Of a DNA stretch of 64,000 bases, positions 45,688 to 54,408 are shown one piece after another. The position numbers were made by a program, and so were the translations under genes. The notes beneath the pieces were generated by a model. That model saw nothing but the letters and a program-made list of their open reading frames with translations, searched no databases and was not told where the DNA came from. The stretch comes from Leisingera sp. ANG-Vp (GTDB taxonomy: Bacteria > Pseudomonadota > Alphaproteobacteria > Rhodobacterales > Rhodobacteraceae), in assembly GCF_000813725.1 (NCBI RefSeq), contig NZ_JWLD01000045.1, positions 1-64,000 of the forward strand, given 5' to 3'. Each line of letters starts with the position of its first letter. The stretch's first letter is position 1.

Positions 45688-45702
45688 CCCTTGCACAGCC
45701 TG

Positions 45703-46590
45703 TCATGGCTTCATCTTCAGCCGCAGATGCTGCAAAAACAGGCTGACTCGGCGGGGCTGAAAGGCTCTGTTTGGATAGACTGCAAACACGCCCACATCCG
45801 GGAAACGAGCATCCAGAGTTACTGGGCTAAGAAATCCGGCTTCGACCAGGTCTGCAGCCATGATTTCCGGGAGGAGCCCGATCCCCATGCCCCTGACCAG
45901 GGCGTCGCGGTAGATATGGGTCTGGTTCATCACCAGCCGCCAGGGCTGGCGCAGCTTCTGCACGCCGGTTTGAGTGACCAGGGGCCAGCTGTCTCCGAAA
46001 CGGGATCCACCGAAGACAAGGCAGGCGTGGCTGCCGAGATCCGAAACGCCCGCGGGTGTTCCGTTCTTCGTCAGATATGAGGGCGCGGCAAACAGGCCCA
46101 GGCGGGTGTTTGAAAGTTTGGAAACGATCAGGGAGCTGTCTTCAAGAGAAATCGCCAGCCGCACTGCAAGATCCACATTGGCGCTGACGAAATCGGTCTG
46201 GGCATTGTCGATGACCAGATCGAACAGCACCTCAGGGTATTGCGCCTGAAAGCTTTCGACCGCGTCCAGCAGCAGCGAACCCAGCCCCTCAGGTGCGGCC
46301 AGCCGGATGATGCCCGCGGGTCGGCTGCCCTGTTGGTCCGCAACCTCCTGCTCTAGGGCATCCAGCTGTTCGAGCATGGCTTTGCAGCCATGATAATACC
46401 GCTGCCCGGCTTCGGTGACCTCCATTGAACGGGTCGTGCGGTTGATCAAGCGCTGGTCCAGCGTCGCCTCCAGATCCGCCACATGGCGGCCGACCATCGC
46501 CGGGGTGACATTCTGATCCGCAGCGGCGGCGGCAAAGCTGCCCAATTCGACCACACGGGCGAAGACCGCCATTTTCCGCAGCTTATCCAT
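45703..46590 (-). CDS. LysR-family transcriptional regulator
   Basis: This 295-residue protein has the CrgA/DntR-like form: helix-turn-helix at about residues 3-60 (ending RTTRSMEVTEAGQRYY) followed by a LysR effector domain. It diverges from the metallo-beta-lactamase/cupin operon starting at 46685 and is its likely regulator. A tandem 9-bp repeat lies just upstream of its start. Confidence 0.9.
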   Translation of the reverse strand: MDKLRKMAVFARVVELGSFAAAAADQNVTPAMVGRHVADLEATLDQRLINRTTRSMEVTEAGQRYYHGCKAMLEQLDALEQEVADQQGSRPAGIIRLAAPEGLGSLLLDAVESFQAQYPEVLFDLVIDNAQTDFVSANVDLAVRLAISLEDSSLIVSKLSNTRLGLFAAPSYLTKNGTPAGVSDLGSHACLVFGGSRFGDSWPLVTQTGVQKLRQPWRLVMNQTHIYRDALVRGMGIGLLPEIMAADLVEAGFLSPVTLDARFPDVGVFAVYPNRAFQPRRVSLFLQHLRLKMKP

Positions 46591-46594
46591 TCGA

Positions 46595-46612
46595 TACCTT
46601 TTGTACCTTCTG
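46595..46612. promoter_or_regulatory. Tandem 9-bp repeat TACCTTTTG/TACCTTCTG
   Basis: Two head-to-tail copies, identical in eight of nine positions, lie immediately upstream of the LysR start in the 94-bp divergent gap. It is a possible regulator half-site array. Confidence 0.35.
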
Positions 46613-46684
46613 ATCTTATTTCAGCTACAATTATCACATCTTAGGTCATGGATATATTGCCTTCAGCAAAAGGAGGCCCATCCC

Positions 46685-47542
46685 ATGAAACGTATTCTTG
46701 CAGCCCTTGCCGCGGCAGCCGCCTTCAGCGGCGCAGCATTCGCCGCAGATGATGAAATGAAACCTGTCATGACCAAGCTGAAGGACGGGGTCTATCAGTT
46801 CCACATGGCGCATTACTCTAGCCTGGTTGTCATCACCGAAGAGGGCGTTCTGGTGGTCGACCCGAACCAGGAATTCCGCGCCGAAGCGATGCGGGCGGAG
46901 ATCTCCAAGCTGACCGATCAGCCGGTGGTCAAGGTGCTGTACTCGCATCCGCATTTTGACCACTCGCGCGGGGGCCGGCTGTTCAAGGACGAAGGTGCGG
47001 AGTTCATCACCCACGCGGGCTGCACTGAGTTGCTGAGCCGTGACCTGGAAAACCGGGTGGTGCAGCCGGACGTGACCTACGAGGGCGATGCACACCGGAT
47101 CGAGCTCGGCGGCAAAGTGGTCGAAATGCGCTATTTCGGTGCCAATGACGGCCAGTGCAACAGCGCCATTTACATGCCTGACGACAAGGTTCTGATGGCG
47201 GTGGACTGGCATCTGCAGGGCTTTGTGAACATGCCCGGACGCCTGAACACGCATGACTACGTCGGCTCGCTCAACACCCTGCGCCGGGTCACCGCCGAGC
47301 TGGATTTCGACACTGTTATCTCGGGTCACATGCACGAGTCTTCGCCCGAACAGCTGGCCGAGGACCTGGCCTTCAACGAGGCGCTGTTCAAGGCGGTCTG
47401 GGAAGGCATGCAGGCCGGCAGAACGGTCGAAGAGCTGAAAGAAACGGTCAAACTGCCGGAGTTCAGCCACTGGCACATGTACGAGCAGAACCTGCCCGCC
47501 CATGTGGAGCGCATGGCCTATTCGATCTGGCACGGCCAGTAA
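46685..47542 (+). CDS. Secreted metallo-beta-lactamase-fold hydrolase
   Basis: This 285-residue protein starts at ATG 46685 with AAAGGAGG upstream and begins with a Sec signal peptide (cleavage probably after AFA near residue 21). The metal-binding motif is SHPHFDHS (HxHxDH), followed by later His and Asp positions (VDWH, SGHMHE). It resembles the quinoprotein-relay/SoxH-type periplasmic MBL proteins. It shares an operon with a cupin and a second MBL gene. Substrate unknown. Confidence 0.85.
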   Translation: MKRILAALAAAAAFSGAAFAADDEMKPVMTKLKDGVYQFHMAHYSSLVVITEEGVLVVDPNQEFRAEAMRAEISKLTDQPVVKVLYSHPHFDHSRGGRLFKDEGAEFITHAGCTELLSRDLENRVVQPDVTYEGDAHRIELGGKVVEMRYFGANDGQCNSAIYMPDDKVLMAVDWHLQGFVNMPGRLNTHDYVGSLNTLRRVTAELDFDTVISGHMHESSPEQLAEDLAFNEALFKAVWEGMQAGRTVEELKETVKLPEFSHWHMYEQNLPAHVERMAYSIWHGQ

Positions 47543-47601
47543 CCCCCGCGGCCCGGGCGGCATTCCCGCCCGTGCCCATCCCGCCATTCAGGAGGCCAGT
47601 C

Positions 47602-48063
47602 ATGTCCCGAAAAACCGAAACCACCACCAAAAAGACAGTCGTCAGCGGCTGGCACGAGGGCCGGAAGTACTTCATGGCGCCGGATGAATATACTTCGGTC
47701 GCGGCCGGCAAGGACGACACCGGATCGGACTACGTCTTCGGCGCAGGCGAGATCGCGCCGGGCAACTGTATTCCGGACCATTACCACAAATGGGAGGATC
47801 AGACCTTCCACATCATCGAAGGCGAGCTTGAGGTCAAAATCGGCGACAAGGTGTTCCAGGCAGGCCCCGGCGCCAGCATCCAATGCCCGCGCGGCACCTC
47901 CCACTATATGAAGAATACCGGTGGCAAGACGGCGAAGATCATCAGCTACATCTTCCCCGGAGACTGGGCCGAGGACTTCATGGCCGAAACCTCCCGCCAG
48001 AATGAAACCGGAGAGCGTGATCTGAAGCTGATCGAAGAGCGCTTTGGTGTGGTCTACCTCTGA
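47602..48063 (+). CDS. Cupin-domain protein
   Basis: This 153-residue single cupin (start ATG 47602 with GGAGG upstream) has the first motif around PDHYHKWEDQTFHIIEGELEV and the second around GTSHYMKNTGG, with histidines and glutamate placed to bind a metal. It has no signal peptide, unlike the MBL proteins either side. A GC-rich stem (CGGGCGG/CCGCCCG, 47554-47572) separates it from the first MBL gene. Confidence 0.8.
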   Translation: MSRKTETTTKKTVVSGWHEGRKYFMAPDEYTSVAAGKDDTGSDYVFGAGEIAPGNCIPDHYHKWEDQTFHIIEGELEVKIGDKVFQAGPGASIQCPRGTSHYMKNTGGKTAKIISYIFPGDWAEDFMAETSRQNETGERDLKLIEERFGVVYL

Positions 48064-48080
48064 GGTGTGCCGAAAGGGAA

Positions 48081-48965
48081 ATGAACATGAAACGGACAAT
48101 CACCGTATTGGCCGCAGGCCTTGCTGCAGCCAATATTATAGCCGCTAGCACATTGGCTGAAGAAACTGCGGTCAAAACCCAGAAGCTCGATGAACACGTC
48201 TATGCGATGAGCTTCGGGCATTACACCAGCCTTGTTGTTCAGGGGGCCGAGGGCGTACTGTTGGTGGATCCGGCCAATCCTTACCGCGCGTCGCTCTTAC
48301 GTGCAGAGATCGCCCGGCTGACCGATCTGCCGGTCACCCGGATTGTGATGACCCACGAGCATTTCGACCATATCGGCGGCACCGAAGTGTTTCCCGGCGC
48401 GGAAGTCATTGCGCATGAGAATATCGACATGTTCTTTGACCAGGACCCGCTCGGCCTGACGCCGGGCAAGGTGGATGTGACCTATGAAGACCGCATGAGC
48501 ATCGGCATGGGCACCACTAATGTTGATCTGCTGCATTTCGGCCCGGCAGACGGGGTCGCGGTTTCAGTGATCCACTTGCCGCAGGAACGGATCGCCGTCA
48601 CGGCCGACATGTATCTGGATGGCGCGCTGACGCCGGGCTGGGCCCTGACTGACACCAACCTGCTGGGCTCGCGCCAGATTTTGAACACGCTGGACGGCTG
48701 GGCGCTGAAGCATGCGGTGAACACGCATTCGCACAACACCGATCCGGCGCTGCTTTCAGCCGCAGCCGAATTTTACAACGACCTCTATGATGCGGTCTTT
48801 CCTGTGGTCGAACAGGTGAACCGGGAGAACCCGGCCGGATCGGTTCAGGCGGTGCTGGAACTGAGCAGGACGCTGGAGCTGCCCGAATATGCCGACTGGG
48901 GCAATTACGAAGACCTGCCGGATTATGTGGTGAAAATGGGTTTTGCGCTGATTCATGGGGGCTGA
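48081..48965 (+). CDS. Second secreted metallo-beta-lactamase-fold hydrolase
   Basis: This 294-residue protein has a signal peptide (cleavage likely after STLA, about residue 28) and the motif THEHFDHIGG. It is a paralogue of the MBL at 46685 with about the same length and shared elements (GHYTSLVV, VLLVDP). An alternative ATG four bases into the leader is not in frame. The two MBL genes with a cupin between them form a compact unit. Substrate unknown. Confidence 0.85.
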   Translation: MNMKRTITVLAAGLAAANIIAASTLAEETAVKTQKLDEHVYAMSFGHYTSLVVQGAEGVLLVDPANPYRASLLRAEIARLTDLPVTRIVMTHEHFDHIGGTEVFPGAEVIAHENIDMFFDQDPLGLTPGKVDVTYEDRMSIGMGTTNVDLLHFGPADGVAVSVIHLPQERIAVTADMYLDGALTPGWALTDTNLLGSRQILNTLDGWALKHAVNTHSHNTDPALLSAAAEFYNDLYDAVFPVVEQVNRENPAGSVQAVLELSRTLELPEYADWGNYEDLPDYVVKMGFALIHGG

Positions 48966-49014
48966 TCAGCCCCGACTGTTACCTCAACCCGTCCCGATGA
49001 ACTGGAGATCCCCC

Positions 49015-49662
49015 GTGAAACTGCATGTCTTTGAAACTTGCCCATTCTGCCTGCGCGTCCGGATCTTCGCAGAGTTGAAGGGCCTGCCCTTGACCGTCGT
49101 ACCGATGACTCCCAGGGAGGTCCCGGAACATTTGCGAAAGCGTGTGAGCGAAGCCACCGTACCCATTCTGGAACTCGGCGACGAGGTGCTGCAAAACAGT
49201 GCTGAAATCATCCGCCAGCTCGATGCGAAAGGCACGCCGCTCCTGTCCGGCTATCAAACCTCTGCCGCATTTGAGGCATGGCGTGCAAGCATCAGGGCGC
49301 CGCTGGATGCACTGTGTTACCCCCGCATGCCGGGTCTCTCTCCCGCCGAATTGGCCAGCCCCGGCGCGCGGCGCTGGTTCGAATCCGAGATGCCAAAGCG
49401 GATTGGCATGAGCTTTGCCGAGGCTATGGCGAAGACCGGTCAGCTTACTGGTGAAATTGCAGGGCTCCTGCCCGGTCTGCGGTCTGCTGGCAAGCCTGCA
49501 GGCAGCGTGAGGCGGCGGCAATGGACCGCTCCGCCCGAAAGGGTGGAATGGGATGCGTCAGATCTCCCAGGCCTGCCAGCACTGAGCGCCATAGCTGCTG
49601 TTCATGTGGAAGACATCGTTTTCGCGATGGGGCTTGTTCAGCTCTTCGCGGAACAGCACTGA
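49015..49662 (+). CDS. Glutaredoxin 2-like / GST-family protein
   Basis: This 215-residue protein starts at GTG 49015 with GGAG seven bases upstream; an ATG at 48997 is also in frame. It has the CPFC active site near the N-terminus and the two-domain GST-like layout of GrxB (VPILELGDEVLQNSAEII). It probably reduces protein disulfides or glutathione mixed disulfides. It follows the MBL operon by 49 bp. Its last 105 bp overlap the 3' end of the opposite-strand SGNH-like gene. Confidence 0.8.
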   Translation: MKLHVFETCPFCLRVRIFAELKGLPLTVVPMTPREVPEHLRKRVSEATVPILELGDEVLQNSAEIIRQLDAKGTPLLSGYQTSAAFEAWRASIRAPLDALCYPRMPGLSPAELASPGARRWFESEMPKRIGMSFAEAMAKTGQLTGEIAGLLPGLRSAGKPAGSVRRRQWTAPPERVEWDASDLPGLPALSAIAAVHVEDIVFAMGLVQLFAEQH

Positions 49663-50319
49663 GCCGCGCGAGAACTCAGCTTTGGTCATGATGCCCTTTG
49701 TGATGGTGTTTCCGGGCTGGCGCAGTACCGAAAAGCCTTCGTTGCGCAGGCGGTCTTCGACTTTGCACATCCTTTCCAGCACATAGTCCTGATCGTTGCT
49801 GTCAAGTAGCGGCTGCATCTGCTGCGCGCGCCACTCGATGCTGAACAGGGTCTCGGCATAGAAGGCCTGCCAAGCCAGGAAAATCTCCGCCTCTGAAACT
49901 TGCCGCACCAGGCGGGCGCAGTGCATCATCATCGAACTGCTGATCTGCTCCCAGAGCAGATCGTCCAGACAGGCGTCGCTCACAAAGTATGGGGCTTCGG
50001 CGTTGCGGGTGCTGGGGGTGGCAAAGTTCTTGTAATTATTGAAGACAGAAACCGGGAACATCCCCATGCCGCAGAGCAGGAACAGGTCGTAGTCCCCGGG
50101 GACTACTCCGCGTCCTGTGCCTGAAATCCTGCCGAAGAATTCGGCAGCGGCGGGTTCCTGCGGGATCAGCTGGCCATTCTCAAAGGATAAGGATGCCATA
50201 CCGTCGGAAAGGGCGCCGAAAAAGTCCGGTGCAAGATCTTTCCGGCCGCCACTTTCTTCCCAGCCGCCTTTCAGGGCTGCAGTGTGCGAGTTTCCCATTA
50301 CGCAGATCCTGCGGGTCAT
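49558..50319 (-). CDS. SGNH-hydrolase-like protein of unknown function
   Basis: This 253-residue protein starts with VMGNSHTAALKGGW, which fits block I of SGNH-type esterases (serine in GNSH), and ends with a D-x-x-H-like element in NDVFHMN. I know no named family for it. Its ATG overlaps the GSCFA gene stop (ATGA), so the two are coupled. The 3' end is antisense to the glutaredoxin-like gene. It may modify a glycan or other acylated surface polymer. Confidence 0.65.
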   Translation of the reverse strand: MTRRICVMGNSHTAALKGGWEESGGRKDLAPDFFGALSDGMASLSFENGQLIPQEPAAAEFFGRISGTGRGVVPGDYDLFLLCGMGMFPVSVFNNYKNFATPSTRNAEAPYFVSDACLDDLLWEQISSSMMMHCARLVRQVSEAEIFLAWQAFYAETLFSIEWRAQQMQPLLDSNDQDYVLERMCKVEDRLRNEGFSVLRQPGNTITKGIMTKAEFSRGSVLFREELNKPHRENDVFHMNSSYGAQCWQAWEI

Positions 50320-51386
50320 CGGGAGAAATTCTCCAACAGTATTTCTTCGCAGATAAGAGAATCTTCTTCATCCGCAGGAGCTGCGTTCTGGTCCTGGGCC
50401 TGCGGCGCGGGGACTGAGCCGCCGTGCCCGCCAGGGTCATGCTGCGAGAAGAAAGCTTGCATTGCCGTTTCCACCCCGTGGCCGCTGACGCTGCGCTGGT
50501 TGGGCTCAAAGAAGATACCGCGGGTGACCGGAGCGGTGATAATTTCGTATGAGGGGAAATAGTCCACATCGCGGTTGGTCTGGAACAATTCACCGGCAAC
50601 GGCGCGCAGCACGGATTTAGAGTATGTCGAGGCTGCGAGCACATGCTGGCCGGTTGCGGTAGCAGTCAGCGGAACCGGTGACACCGAGACGATGTACTGA
50701 GGTGTCTTCGCACGCTCGCGTTTCAGGAGCCGCTTGAACTTGACGAAATCTTGCAGGGTCTCGGAATGGGTGAAGTTCCTGAATTCATAAACCTTGGGAT
50801 CGAATGTGCCTGCGATCGTGCCTGGTGCCGTTGGAAAGACCGTGCCGCTTTCGCGGTGCTGCCAGCTCTCGGTCAAGCCGAAAGTGAAGACAAAAATGTC
50901 CATCTCAAGCAGCATCTGCCGGACACTTTCCAGATGCCGTTTGCGCGCCTCCAGGACTTGTTCAGGATTCTCGAACCCCTCCGGTTCTGCATTCGGCCGC
51001 TGTGCATCAAAATACCGTCCATCTCTTTCCCAGACGCGGTCGGAGGGGACCATATGGCCAAAGGCCTCGCGGGCAAGCTGCAGCAGCTGGGCAGCGGTAT
51101 AGATGTTGCCGTAGCGGCAGCTGTAGATGCCGAACTGGTATTTTCGTGCCAGTTCGGCGCGCATGCCTCTGGGTGCGGGCTCATAATCCGGTACGTTGAA
51201 TTTCCGCGCCCGCAGATGCCGGGCGATGTGCTGCGCAAAACAGCTGCCCGCTGTCGCGATGGTTTGCGACCGGCGGATGCGGAATTTGCGTTTGTACAGA
51301 CCCTTGAACTCCAGAGGGTTCTGTTCTGCCACTCCGCTGCGCCAAAACCCGTGCACGGGAACGTTTTCATAAGGTGAACTGCTCAT
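50316..51386 (-). CDS. GSCFA-domain protein
   Basis: This 356-residue protein starts at ATG 51386 (GGAGAAGG upstream; a longer frame to 51443 is less supported). The family name motif appears as TAGSCFAQHIARH at about residue 45, and FTFGLTESWQ and VSPVPLTATATG follow. GSCFA proteins are SGNH-like and often sit near polysaccharide or lipid-modifying genes. The C-terminal 40 residues are rich in Gln, Ala and acidic residues and look disordered. Confidence 0.85.
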   Translation of the reverse strand: MSSSPYENVPVHGFWRSGVAEQNPLEFKGLYKRKFRIRRSQTIATAGSCFAQHIARHLRARKFNVPDYEPAPRGMRAELARKYQFGIYSCRYGNIYTAAQLLQLAREAFGHMVPSDRVWERDGRYFDAQRPNAEPEGFENPEQVLEARKRHLESVRQMLLEMDIFVFTFGLTESWQHRESGTVFPTAPGTIAGTFDPKVYEFRNFTHSETLQDFVKFKRLLKRERAKTPQYIVSVSPVPLTATATGQHVLAASTYSKSVLRAVAGELFQTNRDVDYFPSYEIITAPVTRGIFFEPNQRSVSGHGVETAMQAFFSQHDPGGHGGSVPAPQAQDQNAAPADEEDSLICEEILLENFSR

Positions 51387-51569
51387 CTTCTGCCTTCTCC
51401 GGTAATCCCGAACGATCCGCCGGCCTGCTCTCACTCGTGCCATTTCAACCGGTTGCCCCGCCGGTTGAAGGTGTTTTTCAGCGAGAGTACTGCAGGGTCA
51501 GTTCTGCATGCAAGGGACTGAAGGGCAGATCCTGAAGCAGCCTTTTGCCGGTCAGGCCGAGATCCAGGC

Positions 51570-52265
51570 CTAGCGGATGATCTCAACCTGCAGCGGCTGC
51601 AGGCCCTGGCACGCGGCCAGCAGGCAGTCGCCCGGAACCACAGGGCCCACCCCTTCGGGAGTGCCGGTGAAAATCAGGTCGCCGGCCTGCAGCGTCAGAT
51701 AACGGGACAGCTCGGCAATGGTTTCTTCGGTTTTCCAAATCATCTCCGACAGGTCGCCGGACTGGCGCAGAGCACCGTTCACCTGCAAGCTGATGGCACC
51801 GGATTGAGGCAGAGAGGCGGGAGTGAACCGGGTCATCTCCCCAATCGCTGCGGAGCCGTCAAACCCCTTGCCCATATCCCAGGGCCGGCCTGATTTCTTG
51901 GCTTGGCCTTGAAGGTCGCGGCGGGTGAATTCGATGCCGAGGGCGGCGCCAAAGAGATGGTCCAGTGCCTGATCGGCGGGGATGTCGCGGCCGCCGGACT
52001 TCAATCCGACAACCATTTCGACCTCGTGATGCAAGTCCCCGGTCAGCGGCGGGTAGGGCAGCTGCAGGCTGCTGCCGGCCAGGATGGCATCCGCAGGCTT
52101 GGTGAAGAAGAACGGGGGCTCGCGGCTGGGATCGGCCCCCATCTCCAGCGCATGGGCCGCGTAATTGCGCCCGACGCAGAAGATACGGTTGACGGGGAAA
52201 ACAGTGTCCGAGCCTGCAACCGGCACCACGGAGCGGTCTGCGATTGGGAAAGCGTAGTTGTTCAT
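51570..52265 (-). CDS. Fumarylacetoacetate hydrolase-family protein
   Basis: This 231-residue protein (start ATG 52265) has the FAH fold with CVGRNYAAHALEMG, FTKPADA, the metal-binding HHEVEMV and TGTPEGVGPV. Members cleave or decarboxylate beta-diketo or 2-oxo acids such as fumarylpyruvate. It is the last gene of an operon with a sterol-desaturase-type hydroxylase and a PanB-family protein. Confidence 0.9.
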   Translation of the reverse strand: MNNYAFPIADRSVVPVAGSDTVFPVNRIFCVGRNYAAHALEMGADPSREPPFFFTKPADAILAGSSLQLPYPPLTGDLHHEVEMVVGLKSGGRDIPADQALDHLFGAALGIEFTRRDLQGQAKKSGRPWDMGKGFDGSAAIGEMTRFTPASLPQSGAISLQVNGALRQSGDLSEMIWKTEETIAELSRYLTLQAGDLIFTGTPEGVGPVVPGDCLLAACQGLQPLQVEIIR

Positions 52266-52385
52266 GGCGGCCTGCCCTTTCAAGAACACGTCTGGGTCAT
52301 TCTGCGCGGCAGGTTATGGCCGCAAAGCTTGCCAAGTCATTCACTGCAGTTCCCCGCTGGTCAAGTGCAGCAGAGCCGGGGGGAG

Positions 52386-53423
52386 TCAGCCCTTGCCCTG
52401 CGCGTGCATCTCCCGTTTGCGGTTTCGGGTGCGGCGGGTCGCCTCCTCGGATCCGTCGTGGTAGGTGCCGAACCACTTGTCCCAGGGCATTTCCGCGTTG
52501 CCGTAGTTGCACTCGTAGTAGCGGTGATGCAGCTGGTGGAAGAAGGCGCCGATCAGCAAGGCCTGGCGGTCGCGGGCCCAGATCGCCTCGTAGCCGGAGT
52601 GCGACGAGGCGGCGCCAAGCATCAGCCAGTACCCGAGGAAGATCATGTGGACCGGGTGGCTGGGCAGCACCAGAACGATCAGGATCGCGCTGAGGTAGCC
52701 GAAGGCCTCGACCGGGTGCATCGACATGCCGGACCAGGGGCCGGTGTTGACGTTGCGGTGATGCACCGCGTGGACGTGCCGGTAGATGAAGGGCTGATGC
52801 AGGAACAGGTGCACAACGTAGAAATGGAAGCTCTGCCAGATTGCCAGGACCGGGAACAGGGCGATGAACCAGACGGGATGCGCGGTGAAGCTGAGGGTGC
52901 CGATAAACCCGCTGGCATAGGTCCAGCGCAGGAAGCACTCCAGAATGGACAGGAAGGTCGCGCCGAAGACCATGGAGTAGTAGATGTTATCCCAGGTCTG
53001 GTAGCCGAACTTATAGAGCGCGTTTTTGCGCTTGGCATAGGGGCGCGGGTCGTATTTCAACAGCTTGCCCTGGCCGTCGATGCCGTAGAACCACAGGTGC
53101 AAGCCCCCGGCAACGATCAGCAGCAGCACCCAGTTGCGCAGGAAAACCCAAGCCATCCAGTCAAAGGCGAAACCAGCTTGCGCTTCTGTGACCGGCTGCA
53201 GCCAGAAAGCCACCGCAAAGGCCAGTGCCACATAAATCGAGCGGTCGGAGACCTGCAGCCAGTTTTGCCAGAGCCATTTCGCCAGCGTGCCGGGCTTGGG
53301 CGGCCAATACCAGTAGGGCGCGTGTTTCACCGGCAGCTCTGGATGCCAGTGCCATTCGCGGCTCATCGGGCCGGGTTCCTGCCGTTCGGCCTGCGAGGAG
53401 GCGTTTACGTCTGTGGTGGTCAT
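52386..53423 (-). CDS. Sterol desaturase/fatty acid hydroxylase-family membrane enzyme
   Basis: This 345-residue protein has four to five predicted membrane segments and the histidine clusters of the family: HFYVVHLFLHQ, HAVHHRN and HQLHHRYYE. These bind a di-iron centre that hydroxylates or desaturates lipid-like substrates. It sits between the PanB-family gene (35 bp upstream) and the FAH gene. A role in making or breaking a lipid is possible; the substrate is unknown. Confidence 0.88.
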   Translation of the reverse strand: MTTTDVNASSQAERQEPGPMSREWHWHPELPVKHAPYWYWPPKPGTLAKWLWQNWLQVSDRSIYVALAFAVAFWLQPVTEAQAGFAFDWMAWVFLRNWVLLLIVAGGLHLWFYGIDGQGKLLKYDPRPYAKRKNALYKFGYQTWDNIYYSMVFGATFLSILECFLRWTYASGFIGTLSFTAHPVWFIALFPVLAIWQSFHFYVVHLFLHQPFIYRHVHAVHHRNVNTGPWSGMSMHPVEAFGYLSAILIVLVLPSHPVHMIFLGYWLMLGAASSHSGYEAIWARDRQALLIGAFFHQLHHRYYECNYGNAEMPWDKWFGTYHDGSEEATRRTRNRKREMHAQGKG

Positions 53424-53458
53424 GAATGCGGTCCTGTTCTGTATGCCTGGCGGCGGAG

Positions 53459-54295
53459 TCAGCGGTGGAAGGGCGTGCGCTTGTCCAGCAGTTCGCGCAG
53501 TTTCGCGTGTTCTCCCGGTTTCATGGCGATGCTGGTGGCGGCATCCGGGTAGGAACCATCAAGTACCGCCGTGCGGTAAGCCTGCAGGCCCTTCAGCCGT
53601 TCCGCCTCCAGCTGGCTGCGGACGCTGGCCATATCTGCAAAGGCCTTGGCATGGCGCGGCGGGTTGGGGGTGTCGCCGCAGGCGTCCTCCTGGAACAGGA
53701 AGATCACATCCGCCGCCCCGCCGGAGCCGATCGAATGGGTGACCAGCCCGGTGCGGGGGCTGATCTCGGCAATCGCCTCGTCCGCGACACATTCCAGCTC
53801 CACCGCATAGGCGCCTGCATCTTCCAGGCGGCGCAGGTCTTCGGCCAGCTTCATCGCCTCCTCGGCGGTGCGGCCATAGGCCCGCAGACCGCCGATCTGT
53901 GTCGACAGGCGCGGCACCAGGCCGAGGTGGCCCTGCACGCTAAGACCTTCGTCGGCCAGTTTCTCAACCGCTTTGAAGCTGCGCAGGGTGTAGACGGCGT
54001 CGGCTCCAGCAGCGGCGGCGCTGATGCCTGCGCGCAGGATCTCGTCATGCGTGGCATAGTCGCTGGCCATCAGCGCGGCGGTGGTGAAGGTGTTGGGGGC
54101 TCCGGCGCGGACCTCGGCAATATCGTGGTCAACGATGGACAGGTGGTCGATGCCCGCAGCCTCGGCCGTGGCGGCCTCAATCCGGTTGGTTGCGGTGGTC
54201 TGGACAAATTTGCGCCGGCCTTTGCCCGCTACAATGTCCGCAACCGTCAGGTTGCGCAGCGCCGGGTAGCCGCCGAATGTGTAGATGCGTTTCAT
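53459..54295 (-). CDS. Ketopantoate hydroxymethyltransferase (PanB)-family protein
   Basis: This 278-residue protein starts at ATG 54295 with AAGGAGG upstream. It has the PEP-mutase/PanB TIM-barrel features: VDHD early, GHLGLVPR, and DAGAYAVELECV with the catalytic-glutamate region. The usual IGIGAG segment reads IGSGGA. True PanB makes ketopantoate for CoA; the unusual loop and the sterol-desaturase/FAH neighbours suggest a different aldol-type reaction. It diverges from the LysR gene at 54409. Confidence 0.8.
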   Translation of the reverse strand: MKRIYTFGGYPALRNLTVADIVAGKGRRKFVQTTATNRIEAATAEAAGIDHLSIVDHDIAEVRAGAPNTFTTAALMASDYATHDEILRAGISAAAAGADAVYTLRSFKAVEKLADEGLSVQGHLGLVPRLSTQIGGLRAYGRTAEEAMKLAEDLRRLEDAGAYAVELECVADEAIAEISPRTGLVTHSIGSGGAADVIFLFQEDACGDTPNPPRHAKAFADMASVRSQLEAERLKGLQAYRTAVLDGSYPDAATSIAMKPGEHAKLRELLDKRTPFHR

Positions 54296-54359
54296 GGCGT
54301 GGCGGCCTCCTTGCCGCGGCTGTGGGGTTGGAACAGTGATAAGGGGGTGACGCGCGCAA

Positions 54360-54377
54360 AGTAAAACGAGTAAAACA
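54360..54377. promoter_or_regulatory. Tandem 9-bp repeat AGTAAAACG/AGTAAAACA
   Basis: Two copies, identical in eight of nine positions, lie 32-49 bp upstream of the LysR start in the gap with the divergent PanB-family gene. It may be a regulator site. Confidence 0.35.
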
Positions 54378-54408
54378 GCCAAAAATCACAAAGAAAATTT
54401 GGTGATAA

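Noticed and set aside
51903-53552. A 549-codon plus-strand frame
   Set aside because: It runs opposite the FAH and sterol-desaturase genes, whose motifs are unambiguous.
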